Shown here one piece after another: positions 1 through 8,661 of a DNA stretch of 64,000 bases (within the stretch, counting starts at the first letter, position 1; each line of letters opens with the position of its first letter). The notes beneath the pieces are model-generated. The model worked only from the letters and a program-made list of their open reading frames with translations, had not been told where the DNA came from and made no database searches. Source of the DNA: Microbulbifer sp. YPW16 (GTDB taxonomy: Bacteria > Pseudomonadota > Gammaproteobacteria > Pseudomonadales > Cellvibrionaceae); the NCBI RefSeq assembly GCF_021290385.1, contig NZ_CP089928.1:3986001-4050000 (forward strand), in the 5' to 3' direction. The translations under genes and the position numbers were made by a program.

Positions 1-120
1 GCCTCCGGTGCCCGGCATGGCCTCCCGCTGTTTCGAGTGGCGCCACATCACCAGCTGGACCCAGAGCGAGGGGCCGTATACCAGCAATATGACGAGCAGA
101 GCTCCAAGTCCGTAAATCAT
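1..120 (-). CDS. Membrane protein N-terminus, possibly zinc metallopeptidase (partial)
   Basis: The reverse strand opens at an ATG (118-120) and stays open for 40 codons to the window edge. The first 25 residues are one hydrophobic segment (MIYGLGALLVILLVYG...), followed by a basic stretch (WRHSK) and a PGTGG turn. A single N-terminal membrane anchor followed by a PGTGG-type motif is what I remember of neutral zinc metallopeptidases of the YugP type. The HExxH site would lie outside the window, so that name is a weak guess. An AGGGAA ribosome-binding sequence precedes the start. It lies downstream of pepD on the same strand, about 107 bases away. Confidence 0.5.
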   Translation of the reverse strand, partial: MIYGLGALLVILLVYGPSLWVQLVMWRHSKQREAMPGTGG

Positions 121-227
121 GTCCGGTTCCCTGTTATCTGCTTACCCCGCACCCGGAGGGAAATCTCTCCTGCTGCGGGGGACCAGTCTATCGGAATTGC
201 GCGCTGGCGAGCCACATCGGTCGTGCT

Positions 228-1703
228 TTAGTGGTGCTTTGCCGGGATCGCCTGCACCACCTTCAGGAAGTACTCCCAGAAATTCGCCACGCTCTCGATA
301 TGTACCCGCTCTTCCGGCGAATGCGCGCGGCGGATCGTGGGTCCGAAGGAAACCATATCCCAGTGGGGGTAGGGCTTGGCCAGCAGGCCGCACTCCAGGC
401 CGGCATGGATGACCTTTACTTCCGGCTCGGCGCCGGTCATATCCTTGTAGACATCTTTCATCAATGCAAGCAGGGGTGACTTCACATTGGGCGTCCAGCC
501 CGGGTAGGCGTTATCCAGCGACACAGTTGCGCCGGCCAGCTCAAATGCGGCGGCGACATTGAGACCGTGCTGGTCGCGGGCGCTGTCGGAGAGGCTGCGT
601 ACCAGGCACTGCACACGCACCCGGTATTCGCCGTCATTTTCTTCAGTAACCACGCGGGCCAGGTTGTTGGAGGTTTCGGCGATGCCCTCCAGGGTGGTGC
701 TCATGCGCTCCACGCCACTGGGGCAGGCGCGCAGCATGCGGATAACCCTGCGCTCGCTCTCCCGGTCCATGACAGATGCCGGGGCTTCGGTTTCCTCTAC
801 CGCGATATCCAGTTTCGGTTCGTTGTCGAGTTCGGCTTTGCTCACTGCGCGTTCCTGCAGGACAATTTCCATCAGCCGGGCGGCATTGTCCGCAGGTACC
901 GTGAGGGTGCTGAAGGATTCGCGCGGGATGGCATTGCGCAGGGTGCCGCCATCGAGCGCGGCAATGCGCAGCCCTTCGATCTCCCGGATGGCGGTATCGA
1001 TAATACGGTTGGCGATCTTGTTGGCGTTGCCGCGGCCCTTGTCGATATCCAGCCCGGAGTGGCCGCCGCGCAGGCCGCGCACACTCAGGCGGAAGGCCTT
1101 GTGGCCCGCCGGCAGTGGTTCGGCGGAGTAGGGTAGTGCCACGTTGATATCCACGCCGCCGGCGCAGCCCACGTACAGCTCGCCCTCGTCCTCGGTATCC
1201 AGGTTCAACAGCAGCTCGGCCTCAAAATGGCCCGGCTGCAGGTGCTTGGCGCCGGTCATTCCTGCTTCCTCATCGATCGTCAGCAGGGCTTCCAGCGGCG
1301 GGTGCGGTATATCCGTGCTCTCCAGCAGCGCCAGGATGGCCGCTACGCCGATGCCGTTATCCGCGCCCAGGGTCGTGCCAGTGGCGGTGACCCAGTCGCC
1401 GTCGATCTGCGGGCGGATTGGATCCCTGAGGAAGTCGTGGTCAGTGTCGGCGTTCTTCTGCGGCACCATATCCACGTGGCTCTGCATGGCGAGGATCTTG
1501 CGGTCCTCCATGCCGGGAGTGGCCGGTTTCTTGATGATGATATTGCCGATCTGGTCCAGCCTGGCTTCCAGTCCACGTTCTTTGCAGAAGTCGAGGATGT
1601 AGGCCACCACCTTTTCCTCGTGCTTTGAGGGCCGGGGAATCTCGCACAGCCTGGAGAAATGTTTCCACAGCGGGGTCGGGTTCAGTTCGGCAATGGATGA
1701 CAT
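228..1703 (-). CDS. pepD: Aminoacyl-histidine dipeptidase PepD (peptidase D, M20 family)
   Basis: This cytosolic di-zinc peptidase cleaves Xaa-His and many other dipeptides. It is 491 aa, close to the usual 485 aa of PepD. M20 metal-site residues are visible in order: H76 and D78 in SHVDMV, D115 in LGADNG, the catalytic pair E145-E146 in TIDEEAG, D169 in LNLDTED, and a C-terminal His in the RRAHSPEER region near residue 460. The GGHSG segment of the dimerisation domain is also present. The start is backed by a strong AAGGAAGAAGGA sequence. It lies downstream of the RNase II gene on the same strand, separated by two hairpins, so it may have its own transcript; a TATAAT on the reverse strand at 1813-1818 is a possible -10 box. 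Confidence 0.95.
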   Translation of the reverse strand: MSSIAELNPTPLWKHFSRLCEIPRPSKHEEKVVAYILDFCKERGLEARLDQIGNIIIKKPATPGMEDRKILAMQSHVDMVPQKNADTDHDFLRDPIRPQIDGDWVTATGTTLGADNGIGVAAILALLESTDIPHPPLEALLTIDEEAGMTGAKHLQPGHFEAELLLNLDTEDEGELYVGCAGGVDINVALPYSAEPLPAGHKAFRLSVRGLRGGHSGLDIDKGRGNANKIANRIIDTAIREIEGLRIAALDGGTLRNAIPRESFSTLTVPADNAARLMEIVLQERAVSKAELDNEPKLDIAVEETEAPASVMDRESERRVIRMLRACPSGVERMSTTLEGIAETSNNLARVVTEENDGEYRVRVQCLVRSLSDSARDQHGLNVAAAFELAGATVSLDNAYPGWTPNVKSPLLALMKDVYKDMTGAEPEVKVIHAGLECGLLAKPYPHWDMVSFGPTIRRAHSPEERVHIESVANFWEYFLKVVQAIPAKHH

Positions 1704-1773
1704 ATTGCGTCCTTCTTCCTTTATTTATTTCTGGCGCGGTCCCGGCCGGATGGGCTGGCCGCGGGTATGAGCC

Positions 1774-1794
1774 GGCCGGGCTTGTGGCCCGGCC
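1774..1794 (-). other. Hairpin between the RNase II gene and pepD
   Basis: A perfect 8-bp inverted repeat (GGCCGGGC, TTGTG loop, GCCCGGCC) lies in the leader of pepD. There is no T tract, so it is more likely a structured leader or RNA-stabilising hairpin than a terminator. Confidence 0.35.
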
Positions 1795-1845
1795 CGGGAA
1801 ATTGCGGTGGCAATTATAGGATTGGGGGCGGGGGAGTGACAGGTG

Positions 1846-1869
1846 GGCGCGGCCCGGAAGGGCCGCGCC
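1846..1869 (-). terminator. Hairpin just after the RNase II stop codon
   Basis: A perfect 10-bp stem (GGCGCGGCCC, loop GGAA, GGGCCGCGCC) starts 7 bases beyond the stop codon of the RNase II gene. It is GC-rich and lacks a following T run on either strand, so it may act as a 3' stabiliser or a weak terminator. Confidence 0.45.
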
Positions 1870-1875
1870 AGTGCA

Positions 1876-3858
1876 TTACTCGTCCGCAGCGGAGGTGGCA
1901 GCCTCTGTGGCCACGGGGATACCGCCGCCGACCACCTCAAAGGCGATGCGGCGCTTGTCCACGTCGACACTGCCTACCTTTACGGTCACCGGTTGCTCCA
2001 GCTGGTAGGAGAGATCGTCGTGGGCCAGGGTCAGGTGCTTGCCGTCGAAATCCGGCAGGTTCTTCTTGTCGCTGTTCAGGCGTACGAAGCCATCGATGCC
2101 GAAGTCATCCAGGCGAACGCCCAGGCCGGCGCCATTGACCAGTGTCACCCTACCGGTAAATTCCTGTCCCACCTTGTCCTGCATAAACTGGCAGTAGAGC
2201 CACTGTTCCAGGGCGCGATTCGCCTGGCGACCGCGGAGCAGGCTGTCCTGCAGTCCCTCGATCTTCCCGTCGTCGAGGTCCACTGTCTGCTGTCCAGCAG
2301 CGGCTGCCTGCAGCACCCGGTGATTGTGCAGGTCGTTGTACTTGCGGATCGGTGAGGTAACGGTGGCGTAAGCCTCCAGGCCCAGGCCCAGGTGGGCGCC
2401 GGGTTTGTTGGCCAGCTGGCCAGGGCGCAGCATGCGCTTGAGCACTGCCAGCAGGTTCTGCATCCGGGGCTCGTCGTGGGTCTCCAGGTACTTCACCAGC
2501 GCCAGGTAGTTGTCCAGCTGGTGCAGGTCCTTTTCCGCGTGCTCGGGCAGCAGTTCCTTGAGCAGGCTCTTGACCTCCCCCATGCGCTCGTCACGGAATC
2601 CAAGGTGGACCGAGAAGCAGCCCTGCTGCAGGCTTGCCAGTTTCGCACCCATGGCGATGTTGGTGGCCAGCATGGCTTCCTCAACCATGCGCTGGGCCAC
2701 GTTGCGCTCGCGTTTCTCGATGCGGGCGATCTTGCGTTTCTCATCCAGCAGGATGTCGTAATCCGGGCGGTCCTCCATGATCAGGGAGTGGCTCGCGCGG
2801 TAGGTGGCGCGCGTCTTGCTCAGGGCTTCCAGGTTGCGGAGGCTTTCCTGCTGGTCTTCCGGTACGGCACTGAGGTCGCCATCGATAAACCCGCTGACGT
2901 TGTCATAGCTCAGCTTGTGCCGGGAGCGAATCGCCGCGAATTCGTAGCGGCTGCCGCCGATGCGGCCATCACTGTCAATGTCGATGTGCAGTACCAGCGC
3001 CGGGCGCAATTCCCCTGGCAGCAGGGAGAAGGCCTCCTCGCAGAGCTCGCGCGGCAGCATGGGCAGCGTCTCGCCGGGCAGGTACTGGCTGTGGGCGCGC
3101 TCGAAAGCTTCCCGGTCCAGAGGGGTACCGGGCTCGATCAGGCTGGAGGGATCGGCGACCGCGATGTGCAGGGTCCAGCCGCCGTCGCGCGCAGTGACGG
3201 CAATGGCATCGTCCATGTCGCGGGTGGACTCGGCGTCAATGGTGGCGAAGCCGGTGTCCGTGAGATCCTCGCGCCCGGCAGCCACTTCGGCGATTTTTTG
3301 CTTGATGTCCGCAGCCTGCTTCAGGGCTGCGTCACTGAACTTCTCCGGCAGCTGGTGCTGGGCGACGACAAAGGCATGCTCGATACCCGGCATTTCCGGT
3401 GCGCCGATTACTTCCAGTACCTTGGCCTGGGCCTTGCCATCCTTGAACGGGTGACGGATCACCTTGCAGGCGATGAATTCGCCTGGCTGTGCCTTGCCAC
3501 GGGCCTTGGGGGGCAGGAAGATCCAGCGGTTCAGGCCGTTCTGGCTGGGCTGGATAAAGTGCCCCTGGCCCCGCTGGACATACTGGCCCACCAGGTGATT
3601 GAGGTCGCTCTCGAGCAGGGCATCCAGTTCAGCGGACAGTTTGCCCTTGTTTTCCTCGGTGAGGCTGACCCGCACCCGGTCACCGGGAAATACGCGTTCC
3701 ATTTCGGGGGGAGGGAGAAAGGCCTCGCGTCCATCGTCGAGCATGACGAAGCCGAATTTGCCGTTGCTGCCGCGGACCCGGCCCTCGGCAAACTCCTTGG
3801 TGGAGCGGATATCGGTTTTCAGTTGGTTCAGTTGCTTGAGGGCATCCGGGTTCAGCAT
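1876..3858 (-). CDS. rnb: Exoribonuclease II family protein (RNB domain)
   Basis: This 3'-to-5' exoribonuclease of the RNase II/R family acts in mRNA turnover. The open frame extends upstream to 3978, but the start at 3858 (MLNPDAL) gives 660 aa, near the 644 aa of E. coli RNase II. Two cold-shock-like RNA-binding domains fill roughly residues 20-165. The RNB catalytic centre is in TIDAESTRDMDDA, with Asp at 208, 214, 216 and 217, the same spacing as the four magnesium-binding Asp of E. coli RNase II. A C-terminal S1-like domain lies near residues 570-645. It lacks the N-terminal helix-turn-helix and basic tail typical of RNase R. It is transcribed divergently from the amino acid dehydrogenase gene. 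Confidence 0.88.
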   Translation of the reverse strand: MLNPDALKQLNQLKTDIRSTKEFAEGRVRGSNGKFGFVMLDDGREAFLPPPEMERVFPGDRVRVSLTEENKGKLSAELDALLESDLNHLVGQYVQRGQGHFIQPSQNGLNRWIFLPPKARGKAQPGEFIACKVIRHPFKDGKAQAKVLEVIGAPEMPGIEHAFVVAQHQLPEKFSDAALKQAADIKQKIAEVAAGREDLTDTGFATIDAESTRDMDDAIAVTARDGGWTLHIAVADPSSLIEPGTPLDREAFERAHSQYLPGETLPMLPRELCEEAFSLLPGELRPALVLHIDIDSDGRIGGSRYEFAAIRSRHKLSYDNVSGFIDGDLSAVPEDQQESLRNLEALSKTRATYRASHSLIMEDRPDYDILLDEKRKIARIEKRERNVAQRMVEEAMLATNIAMGAKLASLQQGCFSVHLGFRDERMGEVKSLLKELLPEHAEKDLHQLDNYLALVKYLETHDEPRMQNLLAVLKRMLRPGQLANKPGAHLGLGLEAYATVTSPIRKYNDLHNHRVLQAAAAGQQTVDLDDGKIEGLQDSLLRGRQANRALEQWLYCQFMQDKVGQEFTGRVTLVNGAGLGVRLDDFGIDGFVRLNSDKKNLPDFDGKHLTLAHDDLSYQLEQPVTVKVGSVDVDKRRIAFEVVGGGIPVATEAATSAADE

Positions 3859-3971
3859 GCGTGAGGTCTCTACACGGGTCGATTTGGGCGCGGATTCTAC
3901 CAGACAGAGATTGCGGAACCAGTTTAAACCCTCCCCCGGGGCAGGTGGTGAATGACCGATAAGCCATTTCC

Positions 3972-3986
3972 GGGTCACAGTGACCC
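3972..3986. promoter_or_regulatory. 15-bp perfect palindrome in the rnb/dehydrogenase intergenic region
   Basis: GGGTCAC-A-GTGACCC is an exact inverted repeat lying 114 bases upstream of the RNase II start, in the 303-base gap between divergent genes. It looks like a dimeric regulator site; the regulator cannot be named from the sequence. Confidence 0.35.
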
Positions 3987-4060
3987 TTCATCCTAAAAAT
4001 AATGTGCCTGTGTGATAAATTAACCCGTTGGACGCTTGTTTGTGCAAAGATTGCAAACTT

Positions 4061-4083
4061 TATATCCTGATCATGGATATAAT
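4061..4083 (+). promoter_or_regulatory. Putative -10 box and overlapping operator of the amino acid dehydrogenase
   Basis: TATATCC-TGATCAT-GGATATA (4061-4081) is an inverted repeat with perfect 7-bp arms in an AT-rich patch, and it overlaps a perfect TATAAT (4078-4083) about 80 bases upstream of the start codon. No good -35 box sits at the expected distance, which would suit an activated promoter. The rest of the gap (3859-4161) shows only the other palindrome at 3972-3986. Confidence 0.4.
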
Positions 4084-4161
4084 CTTATTCTCGAATAAAA
4101 ATGCACAAAGGGCTGTGGTTGTTCCCCAGCTGTAGAACCGGTCTCCGGAGAGGAACACAAA

Positions 4162-5238
4162 ATGAGTATATTTTCCCATCACGCCTACGATAAGCACGAA
4201 CAAGTGGCTTTTTACCAGGACGCCAAAAGCGGACTGAAGGCGATTATTGCGGTGCACAACACCAATCTGGGACCCTCACTGGGCGGTTGCCGTATGTGGC
4301 CCTACGCCGATGATGGCGAGGCGCTGGAGGACGTACTGCGGCTGTCCCGCGGCATGACCTACAAGTCCGCCATGGCGGGTCTCAAGCTGGGTGGCGGCAA
4401 ATCCGTGATTATCGGTGACCCGCGCAAGGAGAAGACTCCGGAACTGCTGCGTGCCATGGGCGAATTCATCAATACCCTGGGTGGCCGTTACATCACTGCT
4501 GAGGATTCCGGCACCAGTGTTGCCGACATGAAGGTGATCGGCGAGACCACCGAGTTTGTTTCCGGCCTGATCGAGGGCTCCGAGACCGGTGGCGATCCGT
4601 CCCCTTCTACCGCATATGGCGTCTTTGTGGGCCTGAAGGCCACCGCAAAGCACCGCTGGGGCCGCGATGACCTCAAGGGCCTGAAGGTGTCCATCCAGGG
4701 CGTGGGTAATGTAGGCTTCCGCCTGGCCAAACTGCTGAAAGAGGCAGGTGCCGAGATTTTTGTCACCGATATCTTCCAGGACAACATCGACCGCGCCGTC
4801 AACGAACTGGGTGCCACTGCAGTGGGCTCCGACGAAATTTTTGACCTGGATGTGGACCTGTTCGCGCCCTGCGCCATGGGGGCCATCCTCAATGACGACA
4901 CCATCGCGCGACTGAAAGTGGGTGCCATCGCCGGTGCGGCCAACAACCAGCTGGCCGAGGAGCGCCACGCTCAGGTACTGCGCGAGAAGGGCATCCTTTA
5001 TGCCCCGGATTACGTGATCAATGCCGGTGGCATTATCGATGTGTATTACCAGCAGCAGGGTAACTACGATCCCGCGCAGGTCCAGGAGCACATCGAGCGT
5101 ATCGCCGACACCATGCAGGAAATCTTCCAGCGTGCCGAAGAGACCGGCGAGACTACCGCGCATGTGGCGGACCGTATTGCCGAAGAGCGTTTCGGGCACG
5201 AGGACGCAGTAAAAAAAACTGATTCTGCCGCGGCCTGA
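4162..5238 (+). CDS. Glu/Leu/Phe/Val dehydrogenase family, leucine dehydrogenase type
   Basis: This NAD-dependent enzyme oxidatively deaminates branched-chain or aromatic amino acids to 2-oxo acids. It is 358 aa, the length of leucine/phenylalanine dehydrogenases and shorter than glutamate dehydrogenase (about 450). The glycine-rich substrate motif GLKLGGGKS includes K80, with K68 just upstream; these match the two active-site lysines of the family. The Rossmann motif GVGNVG is near residue 182. The exact substrate (Leu, Val or Phe) cannot be read off. AGAGGAACAC precedes the ATG. It could feed 2-oxo acids to the indolepyruvate oxidoreductase encoded at 40.8 kb. Two hairpins, the second with a T run, follow the gene, so it is probably monocistronic. 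Confidence 0.9.
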   Translation: MSIFSHHAYDKHEQVAFYQDAKSGLKAIIAVHNTNLGPSLGGCRMWPYADDGEALEDVLRLSRGMTYKSAMAGLKLGGGKSVIIGDPRKEKTPELLRAMGEFINTLGGRYITAEDSGTSVADMKVIGETTEFVSGLIEGSETGGDPSPSTAYGVFVGLKATAKHRWGRDDLKGLKVSIQGVGNVGFRLAKLLKEAGAEIFVTDIFQDNIDRAVNELGATAVGSDEIFDLDVDLFAPCAMGAILNDDTIARLKVGAIAGAANNQLAEERHAQVLREKGILYAPDYVINAGGIIDVYYQQQGNYDPAQVQEHIERIADTMQEIFQRAEETGETTAHVADRIAEERFGHEDAVKKTDSAAA

Positions 5239-5280
5239 TGTGAAGACCCGCACCGGGTCACGTTGAACGCGGCGCGCCGG

Positions 5281-5306
5281 CCCCGCCGATAACCTGATCG
5301 GCGGGG
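5281..5306 (+). other. Perfect 10-bp hairpin downstream of the dehydrogenase
   Basis: CCCCGCCGAT, loop AACCTG, ATCGGCGGGG is an exact inverted repeat 42 bases after the stop codon. There is no T run, so it may be a 3' protective hairpin ahead of the true terminator at 5372-5396. Confidence 0.4.
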
Positions 5307-5371
5307 AAGGCGCCAGGCAGCTTTCTCCCTCTGGCGATATATTGTCGCGAAGTCCAACTGAAGTAGTTTCC

Positions 5372-5396
5372 CGGGCGCATCTGCGCCCGTTTTTTT
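5372..5396 (+). terminator. Rho-independent terminator of the amino acid dehydrogenase
   Basis: The stem CGGGCGC...GCGCCCG is followed at once by seven T. It lies inside the upstream extension of the M16 open frame, which argues that the peptidase gene starts further down, at 5573. The remainder of the 334-base gap shows no further feature. Confidence 0.8.
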
Positions 5397-5572
5397 ATTC
5401 CTCCCATTTCTCCCCGCTGGCCACCTGGCCCGTTGGCGCTGGCAGTCGACCGATTTGCCCGGCGCGCACCGAAGTTTGTTGCCTAAACTATCTTTCCCGG
5501 TATGTGCCACCCGCAATGCCACGAGCGCACTGGCGGGACCGCAAAGCCGGCTCGGTAACGGGGAATTCATCC

Positions 5573-8410
5573 ATGCTCACGCGTTTTGTGCTTATCACCA
5601 TACTTTTCACCGCGGTGCTGCAGGCTGGCTGCGGCGCACCCGAGGAGTCCCGGCGGAAGAACGGGGAGGGTGAGCACCGCGCGCTGACGGTTGACCGGGA
5701 AGCTGCCGCCAGTAGCCGCGCCGCAGCGGCCAAGCAGGAAGCCTACGTTGAAGTGCCGGATATCGAGATCCCGTTCCACCGGGAAACCCTCGACAATGGC
5801 CTGACCGTGATTGTGCACGAGGACCGCAAGGCGCCGGTTGTGGCGATCAATATCTGGTACAAGGTGGGATCCAAGGATGAAAAGCCCGGCAAAACCGGCT
5901 TTGCACACCTCTTCGAGCACCTGATGTTCAATGGCTCGGAAAACTATCCCGGTGAATACTTCGAACCGTTCCAGCGCTCCGGAGCCACCGATATGAACGG
6001 TACCACCAATAATGACCGTACCAATTACTTCGAAACCGTCCCCAGGGGCGCACTGGATATGGCGCTGTGGATGGAGTCCGACCGTATGGGCCACTTCCAG
6101 GGTGCCATCAGCCAGGAGAAGCTCGATGAACAGCGCGGTGTGGTAAAGAACGAGAAGCGCCAGGGTGAGAATGCCCCCTATGGCAGGGCGTTTGAAGTCA
6201 TCGCAGAGAGTACCTTTCCCCCGCATCACCCTTACTCCTGGACCACCATTGGCTCCATGGAAGACCTGGACAATGCCAGCCTGGAGGACGTCAAGCAGTG
6301 GTTTGCCGAGTACTACCAGCCCGCCAATGCCATCCTGGTGATCGCCGGTGATATCGGCGTCGAGGAAGCCATGGCCAAGGCGCGAAAGTACTTCGGCGAC
6401 ATACCCAGCACCTCGGTACCCCCGCGGCTGGAAAGCTGGGAGCTGCCCGTGCAGCCGGACAAGCGCGAAGTGCTCACCGACCAGGTGCCGCAGACGCGTA
6501 TTTACAAGGTATGGAATGTCCCCGGCCTGGACAGCGAGGAAGAAAATGCCCTGGACCTGATGACTTCGTTGCTGGCGAACCGCAACAACTCCCTGCTTTA
6601 CCGGCGACTGGTGCGGGAGGAGCAGGTTGCTACCAGTGTCAGTGCCTATTACTTCGGCCGCCAGCTGGCGGGGCAGCTGTTCATCATGGTGGACGTAAAA
6701 CCCGGCCAGCCGGTGGAGAAAGTGGAGCGGCTGCTGGACGAGGAGCTGCGCCAGTTTGCCAGGGACGGGGTCAGTGTCGAGGAATTGCGGCGTATCAAGC
6801 AGAGCGAGTTCGCCGGCCTGGTCAAGGGGCTGGAGAAAATCGGCGGTTTCGGCGGCAAGAGCGATATCCTGGCGCGATCAGAGTTTTACTACGGTGACCC
6901 CGGCGCGCTGATCACCGGGCTCGAGGAGTACTCCCGCGTGTCGGCGCTGGAAGTCCAGGACGTTGCGGAGCGCTGGCTGACCCCGGAGAGTTACACACTC
7001 ATTATCAAGCCCGCGGAAGAGTACCAGGCGGCCGATGAGGGGGCCGATCGCAGCAGCCTGCCGTCGGTGGACAAGACGGTTGAGCTGGAACTGCCATCGC
7101 AGAAAGAGTTTACCCTCGATAACGGCCTGCGGGTGGTGCTGGCCGAGCGCCACGATACACCGGCAGTTTTCATGAACCTTCAGTTTCGCAGTGGCGCCGC
7201 TGCCGATGGTGACAAGCCGGGCCTGGCATCCCTGGCCGCGCGTATGCTCAGTGAGGGGGCCGGGAAGTACGACAGCCTGGCCTTCAGCAGCAGGCAGGAA
7301 GAACTGGGGGCCAGTGTTACCGCCGGCAGTGGGCTTGACTACAACAGCATCAACTTCAGTGCGTTGACCACGCAGCTGGAACCCTCCCTGGAATTACTGG
7401 CAGAGGTGGTCGAGAACCCACTGTTCCCGGAGGAGGACCTGGCCCGGGTAAAATCCAATCGCATCGATGCCATCGGCCAGGAGAAGGCACAACCACAGGG
7501 GCTTGCCCTGCGTGAGTTGCCGCCATTGCTCTATGGCGATGGCCACCCCTATGGTGCGCCGCTGACCGGCTCGGGTACAGAGGCGGGCATCAGGGCCGTC
7601 ACTCGCGACGACCTGGTGGACTTCCACAATACCTGGCTGCGCCCGGACAATGCCGTGCTGACCGTAGTGGGGGATGTAAAAGCTGAAGACCTGAAGGCCC
7701 GGCTGAATAATGCCCTGGGCGGCTGGAAGGCCCCCGATACCCAGCTGCCGGAGATCCCTATTCCAACGGTGGAGCGCCCCCCGGAGCCGCGCGTTTTCCT
7801 GCTGGACCGGCCGGGGGCCCAGCAGAGCTATATCCTTGCGGGGCTGGTGATCCCGTCATGGGAACCAGAGGGTGCCGAAGCTTTCGACGCCATGAGCAGT
7901 GTCATCGCCGGGAAATTTACCTCACGGGTGAACATGAACCTGCGCGAGGACAAGCACTGGTCCTACGGGGCCCGGGCGGTCTCACTGGATACCGAGGGGC
8001 AGCGTCCCTATGTCCTGTTTGCCCCGGTGCAGACCGACAAGACCGCCCAGGCCGTCACCGAGTTGCTGAAGGAATACACCCAGTTCCTGGGCGACAAACC
8101 GGTTACGGAGGAAGAACTCGCGGACTACCGCGATGATGAGGTGCTCAAGCAGAGTGCCCGCTTCCAGACCAAGGAGCAGCTGCTTTCCAGTATTGCCTGG
8201 CAGGTGGAGAAGGGGTTACCGCCGGAATATATTGCCGAGTACCCGCAGCGGGTATCTGCGCTTACGCGCGAGGATGTGAAGCTGGCCGCAGACAAATTCC
8301 TCGACCCGGGCCAGTTTACCTGGGTGATTGTGGGGGACCTGGACAAGATCCGGGAGGATATCGAGGCCCTGGATATCGGGCCGGTGACGGTATTGCCCGG
8401 GGAGTCCTGA
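5573..8410 (+). CDS. M16 family zinc peptidase, two-domain lipoprotein
   Basis: This is a predicted lipid-anchored periplasmic or outer-membrane peptidase of the pitrilysin/PqqL class. The open frame reaches back to 5342, but a start at 5573 gives a classic lipoprotein signal with lipobox LQAGC (Cys20) and avoids translating through the upstream terminator; GGGGAA lies ahead of it. The 945-aa product has two M16 halves. The N-terminal half carries the inverted zinc motif HLFEH (H112, E115, H116) and the distal ligand E194. The C-terminal half, from about residue 500, has the M16 fold (ASLAARMLSEGAG) without the zinc motif, as is normal for the non-catalytic half. The substrate is unknown. It is monocistronic by spacing. 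Confidence 0.9.
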   Translation: MLTRFVLITILFTAVLQAGCGAPEESRRKNGEGEHRALTVDREAAASSRAAAAKQEAYVEVPDIEIPFHRETLDNGLTVIVHEDRKAPVVAINIWYKVGSKDEKPGKTGFAHLFEHLMFNGSENYPGEYFEPFQRSGATDMNGTTNNDRTNYFETVPRGALDMALWMESDRMGHFQGAISQEKLDEQRGVVKNEKRQGENAPYGRAFEVIAESTFPPHHPYSWTTIGSMEDLDNASLEDVKQWFAEYYQPANAILVIAGDIGVEEAMAKARKYFGDIPSTSVPPRLESWELPVQPDKREVLTDQVPQTRIYKVWNVPGLDSEEENALDLMTSLLANRNNSLLYRRLVREEQVATSVSAYYFGRQLAGQLFIMVDVKPGQPVEKVERLLDEELRQFARDGVSVEELRRIKQSEFAGLVKGLEKIGGFGGKSDILARSEFYYGDPGALITGLEEYSRVSALEVQDVAERWLTPESYTLIIKPAEEYQAADEGADRSSLPSVDKTVELELPSQKEFTLDNGLRVVLAERHDTPAVFMNLQFRSGAAADGDKPGLASLAARMLSEGAGKYDSLAFSSRQEELGASVTAGSGLDYNSINFSALTTQLEPSLELLAEVVENPLFPEEDLARVKSNRIDAIGQEKAQPQGLALRELPPLLYGDGHPYGAPLTGSGTEAGIRAVTRDDLVDFHNTWLRPDNAVLTVVGDVKAEDLKARLNNALGGWKAPDTQLPEIPIPTVERPPEPRVFLLDRPGAQQSYILAGLVIPSWEPEGAEAFDAMSSVIAGKFTSRVNMNLREDKHWSYGARAVSLDTEGQRPYVLFAPVQTDKTAQAVTELLKEYTQFLGDKPVTEEELADYRDDEVLKQSARFQTKEQLLSSIAWQVEKGLPPEYIAEYPQRVSALTREDVKLAADKFLDPGQFTWVIVGDLDKIREDIEALDIGPVTVLPGES

Positions 8411-8661
8411 ACCCGGCGCGAAAGAAATCGCAATTGGCGTTTTCTGCATTTTCTACTAGTCTGGGTACTGTTGCCTGCCGCGCGCCAGCTGAGAGGCGCC
8501 GAGCGCCCGGCGGGCAACACGGGAATCCAATAACGAGATCCAGAATAGAACTGTTGTTGTCACCGCGCGGGGCCCCCCGCCGCATCTGAACAGGGCACTC
8601 GCCCCATTTCGTCCAGAGCCGCCGGGTGACTCCGCCGGAGATACAATAAAAGGTAATCACC

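Noticed and set aside
2392-3864. 490-codon forward frame opposite the RNase II gene
   Set aside because: Antisense shadow of a high-GC gene; the reverse strand encodes the clear RNB domain.
5342-5572. Upstream extension of the M16 open frame
   Set aside because: It contains a terminator with a seven-T run and no signal sequence; the lipoprotein start at 5573 is better.
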